From Acidobacteriota bacterium (GTDB lineage Bacteria; Acidobacteriota; Blastocatellia; Pyrinomonadales; Pyrinomonadaceae), in the NCBI GenBank assembly GCA_016715115.1, contig JADKBM010000016.1, forward strand, positions 1 to 64,000: a stretch of 64,000 bases of DNA, written 5' to 3'. Shown here in pieces: positions 51,272 to 59,476 of this stretch. The notes below the pieces were generated by a model, which saw only the letters and a list, made by a program, of their open reading frames with translations, made no database searches and was not told where the DNA came from. Numbering within the stretch: position 1 is the first letter of the stretch; each line of letters opens with the position of its first letter. Made by a program: the position numbers and the translations under genes.

Positions 51272-52270
51272 CTACACCGGAACATTTGTCTTCTGCAAAA
51301 TATCGTTCAATGCCTGTTCGGCTTCGCGAGATTTGTTCTTCAGACTGGAAGATCGCGAGTTGACCATCACGCGGTGGCCGAATACCGGAAGCACGAGCCG
51401 TTTGACATCGTCGGCGATGCAAAATTCGCGGCCTTCGATCAATGCCATCGCCTGCGCCGAACGAAACAGAGCGAGCGACCCGCGCGGACTAATGCCAAGC
51501 TCAAGTGCTTCGCTTCGACGCGTAAGTTCAACTATTTCAAGCAGATAATCGACTAGTTCGTCCGCGACCCGGACTTGCGACGTTACTCGCTGAAGTTCGA
51601 CCAACTCCGATTCGTTCATCACCGGCCGGACGAATTCGAGCGGATTCTCGCGCTCGCGATCGCGCAGGATCTGGCGCTCATCGGATTTGTCCGGATAACC
51701 GACGTGGAGGCGCAGCATAAACCGGTCGAGTTGCGATTCCGGGAGCGGATACGTGCCGTGGTGCTCGGCCGGATTTTGCGTCGCGACGACCATAAATGGG
51801 CGCGGCAAAGGTCGCGAGATGCCTTCGACCGTGATCTGTTCCTCGGCCATCGCCTCAAGCAGCGCTGATTGCGTTTTCGGCGTCGCGCGGTTGATCTCGT
51901 CGGCGAGCACGATGTTCGCGAAGATCGGTCCGGCCTTCCACTCGAAAGTCGCGTTTCGTTGGTTGAAGATCGAAAGACCGATAACGTCTGACGGCAAGAG
52001 ATCGCTGGTGAACTGAACGCGTTGGAACGTCAGGTCGAGCGCGCGCGCGAGCGCGTTCGCAAGCGTCGTTTTTCCGATCCCGGGAACGTCCTCGATCAGC
52101 AAATGGCCTTTGGCGAGCAGCGCGACGAGCGCGAGCTTGACCGTCTCCGGCTTGCCCTTGATGACGCGCCCGATCATCGCCTGAAGTTCGCCGATCTTTT
52201 CGTCCGCGTTAAAACTATTTGCCACGGTGCCCGGTGCGGTGCCCGCGTCTTTAACTAGCCAGTCTCTCAT
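51272..52270 (-). CDS. MoxR-family AAA+ ATPase
   Basis: The 332-residue protein has Walker A DVPGIGKTTLANALAR at about 61-76, Walker B NIVLADEINRATPKTQSALL at about 120-139, sensor 1 in FMVVATQNPAEHHGTYPLPE and the arginine segment SQLDRFMLRL. The C-terminal lid contains LGISPRGSLALFRSAQAMAL. This is a standard MoxR chaperone-like ATPase. It is the first gene of a minus-strand unit with DUF58, sigma, anti-sigma and DUF4097 genes. Confidence 0.94.
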   Translation of the reverse strand: MRDWLVKDAGTAPGTVANSFNADEKIGELQAMIGRVIKGKPETVKLALVALLAKGHLLIEDVPGIGKTTLANALARALDLTFQRVQFTSDLLPSDVIGLSIFNQRNATFEWKAGPIFANIVLADEINRATPKTQSALLEAMAEEQITVEGISRPLPRPFMVVATQNPAEHHGTYPLPESQLDRFMLRLHVGYPDKSDERQILRDRERENPLEFVRPVMNESELVELQRVTSQVRVADELVDYLLEIVELTRRSEALELGISPRGSLALFRSAQAMALIEGREFCIADDVKRLVLPVFGHRVMVNSRSSSLKNKSREAEQALNDILQKTNVPV

Positions 52271-52490
52271 TATTTTTGAAGTAATCCGACGACGAGATTC
52301 GCCCTTAGTATTTTACAGGATTTCAGGTCGATCCCGCATTATTTATTTTGAATCAATTAGATGCGGGCGAATCGAAAAAGTTTCCGCAACGAATCGGAGT
52401 GTTTGCAATTTCGCAATGAATGCATCTAAAATTTTTGAAACTTCTCAACAGAATCGTCGTGAGAGAGATTCGGAGGATTTGTATAACTTT

Positions 52491-52973
52491 ATGAAAGATG
52501 TGCGTCGTAAGTTAAAGGATCAGGCGGGTTTCAACTTGATTGAGTTGATGATCGTGATCGCCATCATCGCATTGCTCGTCGCCGTCGGAATCCCCGCTTG
52601 GAGTTCGATGGTCCGCGCCGGTAACGAAACTTCCGCCGCGCAGACCATCCAGACGATCCGCACCTGTCAGGCGACTTATTCGGGCAAGAACAAAGGCAAG
52701 TTCGCCTCGTTCGCGGATCTCGTCAAATCGGGTTGTCTCGACAGCGACAAGTTCAGCAGCGAACAGGCGGTGATCGCCGGATATGTGTTCGTCCAGAAGG
52801 TCGAAGAACCGTCGGGAACGAAGCCGGCGTTCTTTGCGGTCAACGCCGATCCGCAGGTCGGCGACGGGATCCAGCGAACCGGCGATCGCCATTTCTATTT
52901 TGACTCGACGCTCGGCGCCGTCAAGGTGACGGACGAAAACCGTCCGGCGAAGGCCGATGATCCGTCGATGTGA
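52491..52973 (+). CDS. Type IV pilin-like (major pseudopilin) protein
   Basis: The 160-residue protein starts at ATG 52491 with a 13-residue basic leader, then the prepilin peptidase site G-FNLIELMIVIAIIALLVAVG with Glu at +5. The C-terminal part is a pilin-like head (AAQTIQTIRTCQATYSGKNK, GKFASFADLVKSGCLD) with two cysteines and an aspartate-rich end. It fits pilA/general secretion pseudopilins common in Acidobacteria. GGAGGA lies 13 bp upstream. It is divergent from the MoxR gene. Its TGA is followed at once by a TTTTGGA array. No other pilus genes are in the window. Confidence 0.9.
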   Translation: MKDVRRKLKDQAGFNLIELMIVIAIIALLVAVGIPAWSSMVRAGNETSAAQTIQTIRTCQATYSGKNKGKFASFADLVKSGCLDSDKFSSEQAVIAGYVFVQKVEEPSGTKPAFFAVNADPQVGDGIQRTGDRHFYFDSTLGAVKVTDENRPAKADDPSM

Positions 52974-53069
52974 TTTTGGATTTTGGATTTTGGATTTTAG
53001 ATTATTGGAATTTGGTTTAGAGTTTGGAACTTGGAATCTGGAACCTGGAATTTGGAATCTGGAATCTTG
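52974..53069. repeat. TTTTGGA then GGAATCT heptamer array
   Basis: The words ttttggattttggattttgg begin directly at the pilin stop codon and pass into tggaatctggaacctggaat-type words, ending 9 bp before the tRNA-Val gene. Confidence 0.9.
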
Positions 53070-53078
53070 CTTTCCTTC

Positions 53079-53153
53079 GCCGACTTAGCTCAGTGGTAGA
53101 GCACTCGCTTCACACGCGATAGGTCACAAGTTCAAGTCTTGTAGTCGGCACCA
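53079..53153 (+). tRNA. tRNA-Val (anticodon CAC)
   Basis: The acceptor arm is GCCGACT/AGTCGGC, the D arm GCTC/GAGC, the T arm ACAAG/CTTGT around TTCAAGT, and CCA is encoded. The anticodon loop TTCACAC gives CAC. The anticodon stem CTCGC/GCGAT has four pairs plus a C-U mismatch at 27-43, which is a small oddity. Confidence 0.95.
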
Positions 53154-53168
53154 TATCTTGCTCAAGAA

Positions 53169-53196
53169 AAGAGAGTCACCGTGCTCTCTTTTTTTG
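53169..53196 (+). terminator. Rho-independent terminator after tRNA-Val
   Basis: Stem AAGAGAG/CTCTCTT with an 8-nt loop (tcaccgtg) leads into a run of T residues. Confidence 0.8.
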
Positions 53197-53307
53197 CGAG
53201 AAGTCCCCGCAAATCCGCCGCAGGCCGGCGATCCGACAACGACCGATATAGACTCGCCTTCGACCGGCCACAAAAACGCGCGGAGATCACAAATTAAGAG
53301 ATCTCTT

Positions 53308-53832
53308 CTATCTCCACAACTCGATCTGAATCATCGGCGTTCCCGACGATCCGATATGGCTGCGGTAACCGCTCAGCGCCAGTGACATTGCCATCAGCAC
53401 GCCGTAATTAGCCATTCCGGTCGCTTCGAGAATCGGCAAGATGCACCTCATAAACTCCGCTCCGGGTTCTCTGCCGGGCGAAAAATCATATCGGGCGAAA
53501 CGGTTCGTATCCGGCCAGAGCGCGTGCGTCTGCCGCGGAGCGACCGATATCCAGCCCCGGTTCGCCCCGGAGCACATCGCGAGTTGGTCGACCGCTCCGC
53601 ATAATGTATGCAGAAAAGTTATCTGCGCGACCGCCTGAACTCCATCGAGGATAGCGCTTCCTTCGGACGGCACGACATAATCGGCGACCCCTTCGGCGAC
53701 TCCCAAAGCAGTCGGCCCGCCTGACCGCAAAGCCGAGAGTATAGACGCCGCTTCAAAGACATCATCGTCCGGATAATTCTCCCGCGTATACTGAAATCCG
53801 CGGCTTCCGGCAGCAAAAATATTGAAACTCAT
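53308..53832 (-). CDS. Uncharacterised 174-residue protein
   Basis: I start at ATG 53832 because a perfect AGGAGGT lies 7 bp upstream. The product (MSFNIFAAGSRGFQYTRENY, DDDVFEAASILSALRSGGPT...) has no signal peptide, though 95-105 and the last 35 residues are fairly hydrophobic. It contains three cysteines (FLHTLCGAVDQLAMCSGANR; FMRCILP). I do not recognise a family. It is alone on the minus strand, convergent to tRNA-Val and flanked upstream by dispersed repeats. Confidence 0.65.
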   Translation of the reverse strand: MSFNIFAAGSRGFQYTRENYPDDDVFEAASILSALRSGGPTALGVAEGVADYVVPSEGSAILDGVQAVAQITFLHTLCGAVDQLAMCSGANRGWISVAPRQTHALWPDTNRFARYDFSPGREPGAEFMRCILPILEATGMANYGVLMAMSLALSGYRSHIGSSGTPMIQIELWR

Positions 53833-54204
53833 CGCGACACCTCCTAAGAACATTATACTCCCGAGATTCTCACTGCCGGACCCTACGGATTGAACCGGGA
53901 TTGCACATTGGCCTTTCAACCGGCCTGACGCCGCACAGCGTGCCGAAGAAACACAAACTGAGTAAATGCTTTTTCTTCAGTAACCTGAAAATTTGTTTCT
54001 TGAGAGAGATTCTGCCCGCAAATTTTCGCAAATTAACGCCAATAGGGAGTTTGCAATTGAGCTGCTGACGGAATCGAAACAAATTCAGAAACCGTTGAGA
54101 TGTTTCGCGTTGATTTGCGAAGATTCGCGGGCGACTTTTCTATCGCGCAATCCGGGTTGAAGCCAGATGAATCCGTCGCAACGAACGCCGATTCCGCGCA
54201 ACGG

Positions 54205-54293
54205 ATTGCCCGCGAAACCCGCGACAAACGCCGAAACAGGGCATTCTTCGTCCTTTTTTTCGCGTATTTCGCGCATTTCGCGGGAAAGTCCTT
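54205..54293. repeat. Dispersed palindrome, TGCCCGCGAAA...TTTCGCGGGAA copy
   Basis: The outer words tgcccgcgaaa and tttcgcggga enclose cgcgtatttcgcgcatt. It is the same design as the element at 13749-13830. Confidence 0.8.
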
Positions 54294-54320
54294 CCAACCA
54301 ATGCGTTTTCGCCTCAACAC

Positions 54321-54351
54321 AAAAAGGCGGACCGACTGAGCGATCCGCCTT
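54321..54351 (-). terminator. Rho-independent terminator of the small secreted-protein gene
   Basis: On the minus strand AAGGCGGA/TCCGCCTT (8-bp stem, 12-nt loop) is followed by TTT, 22 bp after the stop at 54374. Confidence 0.85.
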
Positions 54352-54373
54352 TCCATTTTCGATTGTTTGGCCC

Positions 54374-54625
54374 TTACACGAACGAGATCTCCGCGGACTC
54401 GCCGTTCCTGATCACCGCCAGCTGCGGCTTTTTCGGTTTCGTGTTGTTGTTATTGTTGTTGCCCGGATTGTCGCGCGGTCTGTTCTTGTCCGGCGGCTCG
54501 ATCTTGACATCGGGCTTTGGCGGGCGCTTGTTGTCATTATCCTGATTGGTATTCTGCGCCATCGCAGCGAACGAAAAGCCGAGCACGCAAATTGCCAACA
54601 ATAATATTCGCTTCAGAAATTTCAT
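54374..54625 (-). CDS. Small secreted Asn/Pro-rich protein
   Basis: The 83-residue protein starts at ATG 54625, placed by AGAGG 7 bp upstream. A signal peptide (MKFLKRILLLAICVLGFSFA, ending MAQ-N) is followed by a low-complexity hydrophilic part (NQDNDNKRPPKPDVKIEPPD, and a run of six Asn) and a conserved-looking end (LAVIRNGESAEISFV). It has its own terminator. I do not know the function; comparable short signal-peptide proteins are often lost in annotation. Confidence 0.7.
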   Translation of the reverse strand: MKFLKRILLLAICVLGFSFAAMAQNTNQDNDNKRPPKPDVKIEPPDKNRPRDNPGNNNNNNTKPKKPQLAVIRNGESAEISFV

Positions 54626-54808
54626 CTTCATACCTCTTTCCATCATCGGGGGCTATCGGGGAAAGATGCCGCGATTTTTACTGCAATCGCGATGCCAAAC
54701 AACACTTCCGTTCAAAATCCCGCAAAATCGTCGGAATTTCCGACATCGGCTGTTGGATTCGTTTACACAACTTTACGTTTTCCGTAATTTTTATACGAAA
54801 TAGTGAAT

Positions 54809-56149
54809 TCAATAAACCTGCATTTCCGGATTGCCTTCCGCCTGAAACTTGCGCGGTTCGGGTCGCTGAAACTTCCGGCGTAGGCGTTTCTCCTTTCGCA
54901 GAAGCAACGGCAAGGTCCAATTCGCGAGGCGCATCCGGCGCAGGCTGGCGATCGGATCGACAAGATGCGAATCGGGAAGCGCGGCCCCAGATTCTTTCAT
55001 TACGAGGCCGATCGGAAGTTCCATCTCGTCCTGCAGTTTCATTATTTTCGCGAGCATCTTCGCTGCCGGCGTGATCAGCGGGCCGACGCCGTAACGCACC
55101 TGTTGCGTGCCGAAAACATAAATATTCTTATGATCCGCGAGCACGCAGCCGGCATAAACCTCGGCGATGTTGCCGTTCTTGACCGGCACCAATCCCGCCG
55201 GCAGGAAAGGAAAACTCACGTAGAAACCGGTTGCGCAGACGATCGTATCAACTTCGGCCGATTCGCCGCCCTTGAAACGGACCGTCTTCCCGTCGAACCG
55301 CTCGATGTCGCCGTGCGGCTTGATGCGTCCGTGTTTCAAATAGTGCAAAAGCTCGCTCGAGACCGTCGGATGATGTTCGAAGAGTTTGTGATCGGGATGC
55401 GGCAGCCCGTAATCTTCGTATTTCCCGACCACGACCTTGAGAAACGCCTTGAGGATAAATCGCTGGACGAAGACCGGCAGGTAAAGGGCCCACGATTCGG
55501 CGCTCGGCTGGCCGAACAGCGTCTTCGGCAAAAACCAGTATCCGCGCCGCAAACTCAAATGTGCTTCGGTCCCGACCCGCGCGGCTTCGGAAACGACGTC
55601 GCAGGCCGAGTTGCCGCCGCCAATGACAAGCACGCGTTTGCCGGTTAGTTGGTCGGTCTTTTTGTAGTCTTTCGAATGCATCCATTCGCCGGTGAATTCG
55701 CCCTCGTAATCGGGGAAACGCCGGTCCCAGTGATGTCCGTTGCAAACGACGACGCCTTTGTAGACGCGTTTGACCGCACCATTCGGACCGTTCAGTTCGG
55801 CGTTCCAGCTGCCGTCTTCGCGCGGCAGGCACATCACGGCCTTGGTGTTGAACTCGATGTTTTCGCGTAGTCCGAACGTGTCAGCGTAAAGCCTGTAATA
55901 GTCGCTCATCTGGCGCTGGCTCGGAAAATCGGGATAATCGGCCGGCATCGGAAAATCGGCATACTCCGTCGTTTTGCGTGATGAAATGATATGCGCCGTC
56001 TCGTAAACGCCGTGGAACCAGTTGCCGCCGACTTCCCTGTCGGCTTCGACCTGATCGTACGCAATGCCCGCTTCTTTGAGCGCTTTCGCGACGCCGAGTC
56101 CGCACGGGCCGGCGCCGATGACAAGGAATCTATCCGAATGATTTTCCAT
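54809..56149 (-). CDS. Flavin-containing monooxygenase (FMO-like NAD(P)-binding oxidoreductase)
   Basis: The 446-residue protein has the FAD motif VIGAGPCGLGVAKAL at about 10-24 and VGGNWFHGVYETAHIISSRK at about 41-60. The NADPH motif is VLVIGGGNSACDVVSEA at about 173-189 and the end motif is VCATGFYVSFPFLP. GNWFHGVYE and CATGFY are typical of FMO/Baeyer-Villiger-like enzymes that oxygenate N or S atoms or ketones. The classic FxGxxxHxxxY fingerprint is modified (FTGEWMHSKDY at about 152-162). The substrate is unknown. It is divergent from the TspO-like gene across 61 bp. Confidence 0.88.
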   Translation of the reverse strand: MENHSDRFLVIGAGPCGLGVAKALKEAGIAYDQVEADREVGGNWFHGVYETAHIISSRKTTEYADFPMPADYPDFPSQRQMSDYYRLYADTFGLRENIEFNTKAVMCLPREDGSWNAELNGPNGAVKRVYKGVVVCNGHHWDRRFPDYEGEFTGEWMHSKDYKKTDQLTGKRVLVIGGGNSACDVVSEAARVGTEAHLSLRRGYWFLPKTLFGQPSAESWALYLPVFVQRFILKAFLKVVVGKYEDYGLPHPDHKLFEHHPTVSSELLHYLKHGRIKPHGDIERFDGKTVRFKGGESAEVDTIVCATGFYVSFPFLPAGLVPVKNGNIAEVYAGCVLADHKNIYVFGTQQVRYGVGPLITPAAKMLAKIMKLQDEMELPIGLVMKESGAALPDSHLVDPIASLRRMRLANWTLPLLLRKEKRLRRKFQRPEPRKFQAEGNPEMQVY

Positions 56150-56210
56150 AGCTTTTTCGGGGGCGACTTTTGTGACAGTATATTAAAAACGGCGTGAAAA
56201 CCCAACAAAT

Positions 56211-56945
56211 ATGAACGACAAACTAAAGCAATTCCTGGTGATTGCGGCGACGGTCGCGACGCTTGTGTTCAACTGGCTGGCGGCAACCGGAATTCTCGGC
56301 GGCGTCGCGACAAATGTTGTCTCGGACAATTTCCAGACACGGATCACACCGGCCGGATATGCGTTCGCGATCTGGAGCCTGATCTATACCGGGCTGATCG
56401 CGTTCAGCGTCTACCAAGCAATGCCTCGAAATACCGAAAAATTCCGGGCGCTGCGGACGCCGTACATTGTCAGCTGCGTCCTGAACTGCGCCTGGCTTTA
56501 TTTCTGGGCCCAGGAAGCACTGATCGTTTGTCTCGTCTTGATCGCGTTGCTCCTGGCGGTTCTGTTTTTCATCAATTCAAAACTCATCGAAACCGAAACG
56601 AACGGGGATTACTGGCTCGTAAAGGCCCCGTTCGGGATATATTGCGGTTGGGTAACGGCTGCGACGCTCGTCAACGCGATGATCGTTCTCGTTTATTTGA
56701 AGGTCCCGGTCGCGGGCGCCGTCTGGCTCGGCGCGGTGTTTATCTTCGTTGCGGCAGCATTCGGAGTCGGTGTCCGGATCGCGCTCTCGAGTCACCTTTA
56801 TCCGCTCGCCATCGCCTGGGCGCTGACGGCGATCGCGGTCAAACAAAGCGGAGCGACGATGATCGTCGTCAGCTGCGCCGTCGGCGTCATCGCCTGCCTG
56901 CTCGCCGCCGTCAGTTTCGTGATGGAGAAACCGAGCCGGTTCTGA
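56211..56945 (+). CDS. TspO/MBR-related membrane protein
   Basis: The 244-residue protein has about seven hydrophobic segments. The segment TPAGYAFAIWSLIYTGLIAF at about 46-65 and LNCAWLYFWAQEALIVCLVL match the PxxxFxxxW and NxxW...W pattern of tryptophan-rich TspO-related proteins. It is longer than bacterial TspO (about 160 residues), with extra C-terminal segments, so it belongs to the extended relatives. TspO binds tetrapyrroles; this longer group is not characterised. Its TGA is followed immediately by a TTTGGGA array. Confidence 0.78.
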   Translation: MNDKLKQFLVIAATVATLVFNWLAATGILGGVATNVVSDNFQTRITPAGYAFAIWSLIYTGLIAFSVYQAMPRNTEKFRALRTPYIVSCVLNCAWLYFWAQEALIVCLVLIALLLAVLFFINSKLIETETNGDYWLVKAPFGIYCGWVTAATLVNAMIVLVYLKVPVAGAVWLGAVFIFVAAAFGVGVRIALSSHLYPLAIAWALTAIAVKQSGATMIVVSCAVGVIACLLAAVSFVMEKPSRF

Positions 56946-57290
56946 TTTGGGATTTGGGATTTGGGATTTGGGATTCCAGGTATTCCAGATTCCAAGATTC
57001 CAGATTCCAGATTCCAGATTCCAAGATTCCAGATTCCAAGATTCCAGATTCCCGATTCCCGATTCCCGATTCCAAAAACTCAAGATATCAGAACTTTGGA
57101 ACACCGGCTTCTCTGGAATATCTGGAATTTGGAATTGAAATCTGGAATACTTGGACTCTGAAAACCTGGAATCTGGAGTACCCGGCATCTGGAATCTTGG
57201 AATCTGGTATACCTGGAATCTTGGAATCTGGAATCTTGGAATACCCGGCATCTGGAATCTTGGAATCTGAAATACGTGGCATCTGAAGTA
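56944..57290. repeat. Large inverted heptamer array (TTTGGGA, ATTCCAG / GGAATCT) running into aroDE
   Basis: The array starts at the TspO-like stop codon with tttgggatttgggatttggg. It changes to ATTCCAG/ATTCCAA words (about 56974-57075) and, after an irregular centre, to GGAATCT/GGAATCTT words in complementary sense (about 57110-57270). It overlaps the GTG start (57276) of the shikimate-pathway gene. It fills the whole 330-bp gap; no other gene is present. Confidence 0.92.
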
Positions 57291-58763
57291 TCTCAAATCT
57301 GCGTTTCAGTTTGCGCCGCAACGGCGGACGAATTGAACGGGCTCATCGAACGAGCGGCGAAAGTTGCCGACGTGATCGAGGTTCGTTTCGATTGCCTTGA
57401 GGCGATCGCCAGGATCACGCGTCCGCGGCACTTTGCGGGTACGATACTCGCGACATATCGGCCGCAAAACGGCGGCCAGGGCGGAACTCGTGAACTGTCG
57501 GAGACCGAACGAGAGGCATTTTGGGCGAATCCCGAAATCTCCGAATTCGCCGACTGGTGCGATCTCGAGATCGATCTCCGGCCGAGTCCGGCTGGATTTA
57601 AGAAAATAATCCGCTCATTCCATTTTTTCGAATCGGTTCCGTCGGCCGACGAGATCGAATCGACCTTCAGAACGATCCTCGACGCCGGATGCGACTTCGT
57701 CAAGATCGCCGTCCGAACGGACGATGTCACCGACACGATCCCGATCTGGAAACTGCTTGAAAGGCCTTCCTCGAAACCGCTGGTTCCGATCGCGATGGGC
57801 GAGGCCGGAAAATGGACGCGGATCCTCGGACCGGCGCACGGCGCGTTTATGACATATGCCGCGCTCGACTCGGGCCGCGAAACCGCTCCCGGGCAGATTT
57901 CCGCGACCGACCTCCGCGATGTTTACAGAATCAAAGAACTGGATGTAAACACGGATGTTTACGGAATTCTCGGCGGCGACACGAGCTATTCGCTTTCGCC
58001 TTTCATACATAACGCGGCGTTCGGTTCAAAGCGTTCGAACGCCGTTTTCGTCCCGCTTCAGGCTTCGGATCTCGACGCGTTCATCAGCCGATTGGTGCGT
58101 CGGGAAACACGCGAGGTCGAACTGAATTTCAAGGGTTTTGCGGTGACGATCCCGCACAAGGTTTCAATCATCAGGCATCTCGATGAAATCGACGAAACGG
58201 CGCGGGCGATCGGCGCCGTCAATACCGTTAAGGTCGTCGGCGACAAACTGATCGGCTTCAACACCGATGCCGACGGCTTTGTTCAGCCTTTGAAGAAGGC
58301 GTATGGTGATCTCAAGAACGCCCGGATCGCGGTCTTCGGTGCCGGCGGCGCGGCGCGCGCCTGCGTTTATGCGCTTTCACGTGAGGGCGCGAAGGTCTCG
58401 ATTTTCACCCGCGATGAGCAAAAAGCAACACGATTTGCCGACGAATTCGGCATTCAAGCGGGGGCGGAATCGGCCCGCTTCGACATCGTCGTCAACGCGA
58501 CGCCTCTCGGAACAACCGGCCGGCACGAAACCCTATCGGCAGTTTCGGACGCGATCTTGAAAGATGCGCGGCTCGCATACGATCTGGTCTATAATCCTTT
58601 TGAAACGCGTTTGTTGCGGGAAGCAAAGGCGATTGGCGTCAAGGCCATCGGCGGATTCGAGATGCTCATCGCCCAGGCGATACGCCAACAGATCATCTGG
58701 ACCGGTATCGAACCGTCCGAAGAAGCGATGCGAAGCGCGGCATTGAAACGTCTGCGAATTTGA
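57276..58763 (+). CDS. aroDE: Bifunctional 3-dehydroquinate dehydratase / shikimate dehydrogenase
   Basis: This is a 495-residue fusion. Residues 1-215 are a type I dehydroquinase: VIEVRFDCLE (Glu and Arg of the active site), RSFHFFESVP (catalytic His), DFVKIAVRTDD (Schiff-base Lys), MGEAGKWTRI and SGRETAPGQI. Residues 225-495 are AroE: ILGGDTSYSLSPFIHNAAF, GFAVTIPHKVSI, AIGAVNTV, NTDADGFVQPL, the NADP site IAVFGAGGAARACVY and GFEMLIAQAIRQ. It catalyses steps 3 and 4 of the shikimate pathway. The only fitting start is GTG 57276, inside the repeat array and without a clear ribosome binding site. Such fusions are best known from plants and some bacteria. Confidence 0.95.
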   Translation: MASEVSQICVSVCAATADELNGLIERAAKVADVIEVRFDCLEAIARITRPRHFAGTILATYRPQNGGQGGTRELSETEREAFWANPEISEFADWCDLEIDLRPSPAGFKKIIRSFHFFESVPSADEIESTFRTILDAGCDFVKIAVRTDDVTDTIPIWKLLERPSSKPLVPIAMGEAGKWTRILGPAHGAFMTYAALDSGRETAPGQISATDLRDVYRIKELDVNTDVYGILGGDTSYSLSPFIHNAAFGSKRSNAVFVPLQASDLDAFISRLVRRETREVELNFKGFAVTIPHKVSIIRHLDEIDETARAIGAVNTVKVVGDKLIGFNTDADGFVQPLKKAYGDLKNARIAVFGAGGAARACVYALSREGAKVSIFTRDEQKATRFADEFGIQAGAESARFDIVVNATPLGTTGRHETLSAVSDAILKDARLAYDLVYNPFETRLLREAKAIGVKAIGGFEMLIAQAIRQQIIWTGIEPSEEAMRSAALKRLRI

Positions 58764-59468
58764 ATGATGAAGATCGAAGCCCTCAATTGTCCAAACTGTG
58801 GCGGCAACGTCACCTCTGACAGCAGTTTTTGCCGTTTTTGCGGATCGCGGCTGAAAACGGTCGCTTGCGTAAAATGTCTCGGACTGATGTTCGTCGGCGC
58901 GAAACACTGTTCGCACTGCGGCGAAGCGGTCGCATCGGTCGCGGTCGCCGACCGGAAATTGGGCGACTGTCCGCGCTGCAGATCGGCTCTTCAAACGCTC
59001 GCCGTCGAGGGCCTCGAACTCGGAGAATGCGAACGATGCGACGGAATGTGGATCGATGTCGCAACCTTCGAGCGCGTTTGCGCGGACCAGGAAAAACAAG
59101 CCGCCGTGCTGCGTTCAATGAAACCGTCGCGGGCGACGTCGGCGTCGAAGATCAGTTACGTTCCCTGCCCGGAATGCAAGAATCTGATGAATCGCAGCAA
59201 CTTTGCCCGGTCGTCCGGCGTCATCATCGACACGTGCCGGAAACACGGCGTTTGGTGCGATGCGGAGGAACTGCCGAAGATCATCGAATTCATACGGCAA
59301 GGCGGAATCGATCTCCAGCGCGACAAGGAAAAGCGGCAGCTTGATGAGCAGAGGCGCGAAATGATCGATCGCGAACGCGCCGCGCTCCGCGACTCGCGGG
59401 TCCGCGGGGAAGATTACTTCGACACGCGTTCGCCGATCGCCGGCTTCCTGAGGCAAATCTTCGACTGA
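58764..59468 (+). CDS. Zinc-ribbon / zf-TFIIB domain protein
   Basis: The 234-residue protein has five metal-binding knuckle pairs. The first ribbons are CPNCGG...CRFCG and CVKC...CSHCG in residues 9-53. GDCPRC...GECERCDGMWID at about 67-99 is the zf-TFIIB signature, and CPEC...CRKHGVWCDAEELP at about 132-170 is a second, partly degenerate copy. The C-terminus is a charged helix (DKEKRQLDEQRREMIDRERA). It starts with two ATGs directly after the aroDE stop, so it is co-transcribed. The role of the family is not established. Confidence 0.85.
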   Translation: MMKIEALNCPNCGGNVTSDSSFCRFCGSRLKTVACVKCLGLMFVGAKHCSHCGEAVASVAVADRKLGDCPRCRSALQTLAVEGLELGECERCDGMWIDVATFERVCADQEKQAAVLRSMKPSRATSASKISYVPCPECKNLMNRSNFARSSGVIIDTCRKHGVWCDAEELPKIIEFIRQGGIDLQRDKEKRQLDEQRREMIDRERAALRDSRVRGEDYFDTRSPIAGFLRQIFD

Positions 59469-59476
59469 GATCGATT

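Larger units (their letters stand above)
53833..54373. other. Repeat-rich intergenic region
   Basis: These 541 bp contain three copies or fragments of the GCCCGCGAA-type dispersed repeat (54006-54040, 54107-54140, 54205-54293) and the terminator at 54321-54351. Open frames here are repeat translations and I do not call a gene. Confidence 0.75.
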
